Source: Oscillospiraceae bacterium (GTDB lineage: Bacteria; Bacillota_A; Clostridia; Oscillospirales; WRJC01). From it: 11,530 nt of DNA. Under the pieces are notes generated by a model. The model was not told the DNA's origin, made no database searches, and saw only the letters and a program-made list of their open reading frames with translations. The stretch covers positions 1 to 11,530 of the forward strand of contig WQXD01000090.1 of assembly GCA_009785015.1 (NCBI GenBank). The letters run 5' to 3'. This document shows positions 6,987-11,530 of this stretch, in pieces. Every line of letters starts with the position of its first letter. Positions within the stretch are counted from its first letter, which is position 1. Position numbers and translations under genes: made by a program.

Positions 6987-7255
6987 ATTTTCCCCCTTCC
7001 CTGCTGTATGTCCCAGCCGCGCAGTTTTCTCTGAGGCTGCGGGTACCATACCGCGTCGCACTGCTCTTCTATAAACCTCATCAGCTCATTTACGTCGCAG
7101 AATTTTTTTGCGGTGCCGTTCCATGCGCAGCAAATCTCGCCGCCGGCGAAAACTTTGCCTGCGCCGCGCAGCTTTATTGTAAATTCCGAGAGGTTTCTTT
7201 TTTGGACCCGCGTTTTTTTCGCGGCGGCGCGCCCCGGACTTTTTTTATCATCCAT
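6983..7255 (-). CDS. Small protein of unknown function, paralogue-like to its neighbour
   Basis: The product has 90 residues when started at the ATG at 7255; an alternative TTG at 7276 lies directly after the upstream stop and has no better RBS. A Lys/Arg-rich start (DDKKSPGRAAAKKTR) is followed by SEFTIKLRGAGKVFAGG, CCAWNGTAKKF, an ELMRFIEEQ helix and a Trp/Pro/Gln-rich end. The core matches the next gene product in layout (strand FxIKL, later Phe, then ELMR). The two probably descend from a duplication or form a hetero-pair; this is inference. It sits 22 nt after the regulator gene and overlaps the following gene by 4 nt. The only RBS-like sequence is a weak GGGAAAGAAG. Confidence 0.72.
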   Translation of the reverse strand: MDDKKSPGRAAAKKTRVQKRNLSEFTIKLRGAGKVFAGGEICCAWNGTAKKFCDVNELMRFIEEQCDAVWYPQPQRKLRGWDIQQGRGKI

Positions 7256-7277
7256 GTTTTTTGTCTTCTTTCCCAAA

Positions 7278-8531
7278 TCAAATAATTTCGTGTTCCAACG
7301 GGATTATCTTATAGGTTATATCATACCGGCCCTTCAATATCTCATCCTGGATTTTTACGTCTATGCGTTTCATCGCTATTTCCGCGTCCTCAAAAGTCAG
7401 ATTTGTCAGCATTATCAAAATCTGCTTGGAATTCCAGTGACAAACCGCGTCGCCGCGCCTGAAAGCCTGCACAAACCGTTTCCGCGTCTCTTCTATGGCC
7501 TGCGTTATGCGCTGTTTGTCTTCTTCTTTCGCATTCGGAAGACCGTCAAAAGAAGCGAGCACCAGCATAATCGAAAGCCCGCTCCGCTCCAGATTTCTGA
7601 GCATGATTTTGCTTATGGCCAGAAACGTCTCCTTGTCGCACTGAAAGGCGCCCTGGGTTCTTTCGTCGCCCCAAAGGATGTTGTTTATAAACGCCGCGTC
7701 TATATTCGCTTCCTCGGATTTTGCCGGAAGTTCCCTTGTCTGCTTCAGCACGTCGGTAAACGTATATGAGGGGCTCACGCCGAGTTCCCGGTACATCAGC
7801 TCCGTCATCCTGTCGTAATGCTTCTGGGCTTCCTGCCTCCTGTTGAGCGACACCAATGCTTTTAAAAAGAACAGATTGTTTTTTTCATCCAAAAATTCGT
7901 GGCGGAAAAATTCGTTGCACACCCTCACGACGGATTCGAAATCCCCCGCCCCGTCCAAAAGCTCCAAAAACAGCGTCACGCAGTCCGAATATCTTTTTTT
8001 GTATTTTGTCCGTATCGGGAGCACCCAGATTTCATACGGGAGATCGTTCAAAAAATCGCCGTTGTACAGTTCTATCGCCTTTTCGAAACATTGTTTCGCG
8101 TCGTAGGGCGACGCTTTCATGAGTTCTTTCCCTTTGTCGATATAATTGAGCAGCGAATCGCAGTCGACCCAAACGGGAAATTTTTCATTCCATTTGTAGC
8201 ACCCCTGGTTGAACAGTATCAGGTCGTCGGCCTTTACATTCGCCGAAAGATAATTTCTCAAGCGGTAAATGAGGTTCTGCAGCGCTTTTTCTGGATTTTC
8301 GCAGTCGTCCTCGCCCCATAACACATCGATCAGCTCTCCCACGGACAGCATTTTGTTGCGGTGCGACAGTATATATTTGAAAAGGTTCCAGACGCGTATG
8401 GAACGTTTGCTGGTTTCGGTTATCCTGCTCCCTTTCGAGTATATTTCAAACCTGCCCAGCGTATATATGTGAAACAGATATTCCTCTCCCGCCGCATTCG
8501 CCGCGACAAGTCCGGCATTTCCGTTTTCCAT
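7278..8531 (-). CDS. BTAD/SARP-type transcriptional regulator with degenerate GGDEF-like C-terminus
   Basis: The product has 417 residues. The ATG at 8531 follows GGGGGGAG by 4 nt; a TTG six codons upstream is less likely. Residues about 20-117 form an OmpR-like winged helix (LGRFEIYSKG, RSIRVWNLFKYILSHRN, LWGED, LQNLIYRLRNYL). Residues about 125-265 are the helical bacterial transcriptional activation domain with TPR-like features (YNGDFL, WVLPIRTKYKKRY, YRELGVSPS). Residues about 300-410 look like a GGDEF fold: RRGDAV precedes HWNSKQILIML, where NSKQI stands in place of the GGDEF signature. Diguanylate cyclase activity is therefore not expected. It lies 36 nt after the sortase gene in the same operon and may control that operon or surface-protein genes. 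The inducer is unknown. Confidence 0.87.
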   Translation of the reverse strand: MENGNAGLVAANAAGEEYLFHIYTLGRFEIYSKGSRITETSKRSIRVWNLFKYILSHRNKMLSVGELIDVLWGEDDCENPEKALQNLIYRLRNYLSANVKADDLILFNQGCYKWNEKFPVWVDCDSLLNYIDKGKELMKASPYDAKQCFEKAIELYNGDFLNDLPYEIWVLPIRTKYKKRYSDCVTLFLELLDGAGDFESVVRVCNEFFRHEFLDEKNNLFFLKALVSLNRRQEAQKHYDRMTELMYRELGVSPSYTFTDVLKQTRELPAKSEEANIDAAFINNILWGDERTQGAFQCDKETFLAISKIMLRNLERSGLSIMLVLASFDGLPNAKEEDKQRITQAIEETRKRFVQAFRRGDAVCHWNSKQILIMLTNLTFEDAEIAMKRIDVKIQDEILKGRYDITYKIIPLEHEII

Positions 8532-8567
8532 TCTACTCCCCCCTTTCAAAAAAATATCCGAAAACTT

Positions 8568-9380
8568 TTACTTGAAATTATCCGCCGCGCTTTCCATCTG
8601 CCTTGCTATATCTTCCGGTATATCGCTTTTGTTCTTGATCATTCTGGCGACTAATACATATCTTGTGTCCCGTTCCTGGTTCGTACAGGTCGATAAGGTC
8701 AGTATCCTGTCGCCTTCTTTGACTTCGAGCCCGGAATCGTGGAGCGATCTCGATTTCATCTCCGCAGCGAGGTTCAAAAAATCCCGCTCGGACTTGAAAA
8801 ACACTTTTATGTAATTAAAGGACACGTCCGTTTTGAAAAAAGCGAACACTTCCCACACATTGTTTTCGTATATCGTGTTGAAAATGACATACCGGTGGTT
8901 TTCGAAAAAATTTTTGTCGGAATAATAACTCAGCGTGTGGAACATGGAATTCGACGACATCTGGTGTCCGTAGAGCACCGTGTTGGGGTCGTGCCTCTCG
9001 GCTCTGTTTTCAAAATCGAGACAGATCGAACCCGCCGAGCTTTTGTTTTTATACAGGTTTCTCTCCAAATAATATTCGTTGTTTTCGGCGTGGTGCGCCA
9101 CCGGATAATACACCACCGTGCCGGGGATGTGTATTATTCCGACTATATCGTCGTTATTATATATCCCCCTTAAGCGGTCGTACTCGGAGCGGTACTCTCT
9201 TTCGGCTTTTTTGGGGGATTCGGTGGTTTCGGGAACCTCGGCTTCGGGCGGCGGCTGCCGGTCTTCTTCCGCGCCGGCTTGCCCCCCGGCGAGCGGTCCC
9301 GCCGCGGTCAAAACGACCAGCACCGCAAGGTACAGGATCGCTTTGACGGCAAATTTTATGTTTCGCGTCGTTTTGTCCAC
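8568..9380 (-). CDS. Class B sortase
   Basis: This 270-residue membrane-anchored cysteine transpeptidase would cleave a sorting signal on an exported protein and attach it to peptidoglycan or to another protein. An N-terminal hydrophobic segment (about 10-36) is followed by a Pro/Glu-rich linker (40-62). The sortase fold carries H139 in LYGHQM, C232 in TLSTC and R240 in TRYVL, the catalytic triad. YYLERNLYKNKSSAGSI and the overall spacing fit class B. The start is the GTG at 9380, because an in-frame stop lies shortly upstream and no internal Met precedes the membrane segment; its RBS is weak (GGGT). It is the first gene of a four-gene unit with the regulator and two small proteins. No LPxTG- or NPxTG-type substrate is encoded in the window. 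Confidence 0.93.
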   Translation of the reverse strand: MDKTTRNIKFAVKAILYLAVLVVLTAAGPLAGGQAGAEEDRQPPPEAEVPETTESPKKAEREYRSEYDRLRGIYNNDDIVGIIHIPGTVVYYPVAHHAENNEYYLERNLYKNKSSAGSICLDFENRAERHDPNTVLYGHQMSSNSMFHTLSYYSDKNFFENHRYVIFNTIYENNVWEVFAFFKTDVSFNYIKVFFKSERDFLNLAAEMKSRSLHDSGLEVKEGDRILTLSTCTNQERDTRYVLVARMIKNKSDIPEDIARQMESAADNFK

Positions 9381-9425
9381 TGTAACATACCCATATTATA
9401 CCGTTATTTTACCCTTTTCAATACT

Positions 9426-9454
9426 ATTATACTACAAGCCGCAATAATTTTCAA
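9426..9454 (-). promoter_or_regulatory. Sigma-A promoter of the sortase operon
   Basis: On the minus strand TTGAAA (9454-9449) and TATAAT (9431-9426) are 17 nt apart. A TAAAAATATTTTTA palindrome at 9463-9476, upstream of the -35, could act as an UP element. A second, poorer pair (TTGAAA 9421-9416, TATAAT 9400-9395, spacing 15) lies downstream and would leave only a very short leader. Confidence 0.7.
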
Positions 9455-9502
9455 CACTATTTTAAAAATATTTTTATGATTATTATCGCGCGCAAGATTT
9501 AC

Positions 9503-9553
9503 GACGCTCCCTCCGGCAACAAACCGCAAAGGGAGCGTCAGTTTTATTTTTGC
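9503..9553. terminator. Hairpin downstream of the cohesin/SLH gene
   Basis: A perfect 9-bp stem GACGCTCCC / GGGAGCGTC, extendable by one A-T pair, has an inner CGG/CCG pairing in its loop. It lies about 37 nt after the stop of the minus-strand gene. The T-rich run (AGTTTTATTTTTG) is on the plus-strand side. On the minus strand it becomes an A-rich tract before the hairpin, and only GTAAATCTTG follows. It is probably the end of the cohesin/SLH transcript, and a good barrier to plus-strand transcription. Confidence 0.6.
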
Positions 9554-9575
9554 CGCAGTGAAACAACCAATGGGG

Positions 9576-11324
9576 TCAATCCGCCGGGTTGCCGTCCCCG
9601 GTCCAATCCCAATTTTCGACGCCGTTTTCTTCGTCATAAGTGTAGTCGTGCGTGAGCGTCGCTTCTATCATTTGGTCGTATGCCCAATGCGTTGCGGGCA
9701 GATCCGTATACATCTGCGGTAATTTCGCTATTGCTTCCGCATCGGGTTTTCTGTTTTGTATTCTATTTAACAAAGTGATTGCTTCGGCGCGGGTGATATG
9801 TCTGTCCGGCCTGAATGTGCCGTCGGGATAGCCCGCTATATAGCCTTTTTCGCTCATGGCAAGTATGTATTGCCATGCCCAATGCCCCTCCACATCCGTG
9901 AAATTTTGCTCATCCGGCTGATTTTCGGGAAGTTCAAGCTCCAGATATCCGCACAGCATGGTGCAGAATTCCGCGCGCGTCATGGTGTTCGCGGGTTTGA
10001 AGGTGTCATCCGGATAGCCCCGCAGGATGTTTTGCTCCACGAGGTATTGTATGGCCGGGTATGACCAGCGGTTTTCGCCGACGTCGCCTACCGTCAGTTT
10101 AAAATCAGCGCTTGAAGCGGGTTTGCCCAAAATATTGTACAGTATCTGCGCCGCTTCTTCGCGGCTCAGGTTCGCGTCGGGGCGTATCGTGCCGTCGCCG
10201 TAACCCATTATATACATTTCGTGCGTTTTAAATTCAACCACGGTAAAAGGTACGTATTCGTCTTCGGCGCCTTCTTCTTCGTCTTCGCCTGTCTGGGTTG
10301 TGGTATTGCCGGTATCGCCGCCGGGTCCGGGTAGACCGCTGTCGCCGCCGCCGGACGGTATATTGGTGCCGCCTCCGGTATTTCCGCCGCCACCGCCGCC
10401 GCCGCCGCCGGTGTCGCCGGGAGGCGGAGGCGCCGCCTGGACGGCAAAGGTGACGCTTATGGCTGCCGATATTCCGTTAGGCGAGGTTACCGTAACTGCC
10501 GCGGCATATGTGCCCGCGCCGAGCCCGGATATCGGACTTATGGTAAATGACGAACTCCCTCCGGCGGCGGGTATGGAGGGCAGCGACGCGTCCGACAAAA
10601 CAAACGCGTTCGCATTTGTTCCGCTAAGCGCAATTGCCAAATCCCCCGTCGCTCCGGTGCCGCTGCTTGTGATTGTCACTGTCCGTCCGGCAGGCACTGC
10701 ATAGCCGACGGTTGCGGGAGTGAAATTGACGGAAAAAGGATTGAAGAACACGCTGTAAGTCAAAACAGGAGGTTCGGGCTCATCAGGTTCATCGGGTTCA
10801 TCGGGTTCACCTTCAATGATCACCGCGCCGTTTTCTTTTTCCACAGAAATAGGAAGGGTTATGTCATCGGCGCTCACCGTCAAGGCGTTTGTAATATTTA
10901 AAGGTATAGTGCCTGTAACATTATCCGCTATGTTAAAACGCAGAACGGCCAGTATTCCGTCCGCATCACTATCCTCTAATTCACCGATCCCCTGGTTCGA
11001 CGCGGTAACTGTGATCCGTCCGCGTTCATTCGCTATATCTTTATTAGTCGGTATAAAGGCCACCGTCACGGGAAATACATCATGCGGGTCCGTGCAGCTC
11101 ACATATTCCAATTTCGTCTTGTCGAAACTTATTTCAAATGAAAATCCCGCAATACCCGTATTTTCCGACAGGTAAACCGGCACATCTACCACACCGCCCG
11201 CTTCGCCGGTTACTGTCGCCGCCGTTATTGTCATCGATTCAGCTGCGAAAACCGACGTCATGCCCATATTCGCCAAAATCATGGCCGCGATGATCACGCA
11301 AAGTATTTTAAAATTTTTTTTCAT
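9576..11324 (-). CDS. Secreted cohesin-like, Ig-like and SLH-domain surface protein
   Basis: The product has 582 residues. The ATG at 11324 follows GGAGG by about 10 nt. A signal peptide covers residues 1-27 or 28 (VFA-A). Residues about 32-170 match the cohesin fold: GGVVDVPVYLSENTGIAGFSFEISFD, LEYVSC, ADGILAVLRFNI, TGTIPLNI and a closing GAVII. An acidic Glu-Pro-Asp linker (172-188), an Ig-like module (189-293) and a Gly/Pro linker with nine consecutive glycines follow. The C-terminus holds one SLH repeat lacking the HWA half (GYGDGTIRP, SREEAA), two full SLH repeats (GYPDDTFKP-TRAEF; GHWAWQY-GYPDGTFRP-TRAEA) and the start of another (ATHWAYDQM). SLH repeats bind secondary wall polymer. Cohesins bind dockerins, so an anchoring-scaffoldin role is possible, but no dockerin protein is visible here and cohesin-like folds also occur outside cellulosomes. 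Confidence 0.88.
   Translation of the reverse strand: MKKNFKILCVIIAAMILANMGMTSVFAAESMTITAATVTGEAGGVVDVPVYLSENTGIAGFSFEISFDKTKLEYVSCTDPHDVFPVTVAFIPTNKDIANERGRITVTASNQGIGELEDSDADGILAVLRFNIADNVTGTIPLNITNALTVSADDITLPISVEKENGAVIIEGEPDEPDEPDEPEPPVLTYSVFFNPFSVNFTPATVGYAVPAGRTVTITSSGTGATGDLAIALSGTNANAFVLSDASLPSIPAAGGSSSFTISPISGLGAGTYAAAVTVTSPNGISAAISVTFAVQAAPPPPGDTGGGGGGGGGNTGGGTNIPSGGGDSGLPGPGGDTGNTTTQTGEDEEEGAEDEYVPFTVVEFKTHEMYIMGYGDGTIRPDANLSREEAAQILYNILGKPASSADFKLTVGDVGENRWSYPAIQYLVEQNILRGYPDDTFKPANTMTRAEFCTMLCGYLELELPENQPDEQNFTDVEGHWAWQYILAMSEKGYIAGYPDGTFRPDRHITRAEAITLLNRIQNRKPDAEAIAKLPQMYTDLPATHWAYDQMIEATLTHDYTYDEENGVENWDWTGDGNPAD
10384..10410 (-). repeat. Trinucleotide repeat encoding a polyglycine linker
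   Basis: Nine consecutive CCG-type triplets, one of them CCA, encode nine glycines in the linker before the SLH region. Slippage in threes would change linker length without breaking the frame. Confidence 0.85.
10777..10812 (-). repeat. 9-nt tandem repeat encoding the Pro-Asp-Glu linker
   Basis: Near-identical 9-mers (GGTTCATCG on the plus strand, two exact and two varied copies) encode the repeated Glu-Pro-Asp linker between the cohesin-like and Ig-like domains. Confidence 0.8.
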
Positions 11325-11530
11325 TATAGGATATCCTCCCTCATATTTTTACCACGTTTGTTCAGTTCAGGGGGATACGGCTGTACCGGTAAAACGGCAT
11401 TGCATAGGCCCGTCGGATATGCCGTATCCCCGCGAAATTGTCTGCGCTTTACGCCGCTTAGTCTAAACGGCTTTGCTTATATCATCGAGTATGCCTGACT
11501 GAAAGCCATGAAAGCGATGAAATCTTCCCA
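11325..11530 (-). promoter_or_regulatory. Structured leader of the cohesin/SLH gene (possible cis-regulatory RNA)
   Basis: No coding region is seen. On the minus strand, in RNA order from the window edge, GGCTTT / AAAGCC (11507-11502 with 11474-11469) and TCATCG / CGATGA (11520-11515 with 11487-11482) could pair, but the two pairings cross. An 8-bp hairpin with loop GAC follows (11471-11453, one G-T pair). A perfect 11-bp stem GGGGATACGGC / GCCGTATCCCC (11431-11421 with 11381-11371) then closes a 39-nt loop that has its own ACGG/CCGT pairing. The RBS GGAGG follows near the start codon. No T tract follows the 11-bp stem, so it is not a plain terminator. No promoter is seen; it must lie beyond the edge or in the first bases. 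Confidence 0.55.

Noticed and set aside
7256..7276. TTG start at 7276 for the upstream small protein
   Set aside because: It lies right after the previous stop without an RBS. The ATG at 7255 is simpler, though its RBS is also weak.
7113..7769. Plus-strand open frame across the regulator's 3' part
   Set aside because: It is antisense to the BTAD regulator and its neighbour, and its Phe/Arg-rich product has no recognisable domain.
10300..10704. Plus-strand Pro-rich open frame opposite the glycine linker
   Set aside because: It is the antisense of a Gly-rich repeat; the minus-strand protein has a signal peptide and SLH repeats.
11371..11507. Firm call of a c-di-GMP-I riboswitch in the leader
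   Set aside because: The short inner stem, missing GAAA loop and missing receptor sequence prevent a firm call, so it is left as an unclassified structured leader.

Overview
The window looks like a piece of a Gram-positive, Clostridia-like (Firmicutes) chromosome. The grounds are two S-layer-homology (SLH) surface proteins, a class B sortase, strong GGAGG-type ribosome binding sites, AT-rich intergenic regions with clear sigma-A promoters, and zinc-ribbon proteins of clostridial type. This assignment is inference. No tRNA, rRNA, CRISPR array, transposase or phage gene was seen.

Layout: (1) 2-4420 (+) is the 3' part of a very large modular surface protein. Its reading frame is open through the left edge. 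It carries two Ser/Thr/Gly-rich beta regions of uncertain type, an FN3-like module, several Ig-like modules and three C-terminal SLH repeats. (2) A GC-rich hairpin separates it from a convergent SpoU/TrmH-family RNA methyltransferase (4485-5315, -). (3) Next come two minus-strand genes for zinc-binding proteins: a zinc ribbon with a striking Cys/Glu-rich tail (5383-5922), and a small double zinc-ribbon protein (6342-6617). Each has its own well-formed promoter with an inverted repeat overlapping it. The stretch between them holds two hairpins. (4) 6777-9380 (-) is a compact four-gene unit: class B sortase, a BTAD/SARP-type regulator with a degenerate GGDEF-like C-terminus, and two small related proteins of unknown function that overlap by ATGA. 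A 17-bp-spaced promoter lies upstream of the sortase. (5) 9576-11324 (-) encodes a secreted protein with a cohesin-like domain, an Ig-like module, Gly/Pro linkers and C-terminal SLH repeats. About 200 nt of strongly structured leader lies upstream and reaches the window edge.

Working together (inference): the theme is cell-envelope display. Two SLH proteins would attach non-covalently to the wall, and one of them could present a cohesin receptor. The sortase-regulator-small-protein operon is the best candidate for an undescribed system, because no sortase substrate is visible and the two small proteins and the regulator's altered C-terminal domain have no assigned role. The structured leader of the cohesin/SLH gene and the Cys-rich tail protein are the other items worth attention.
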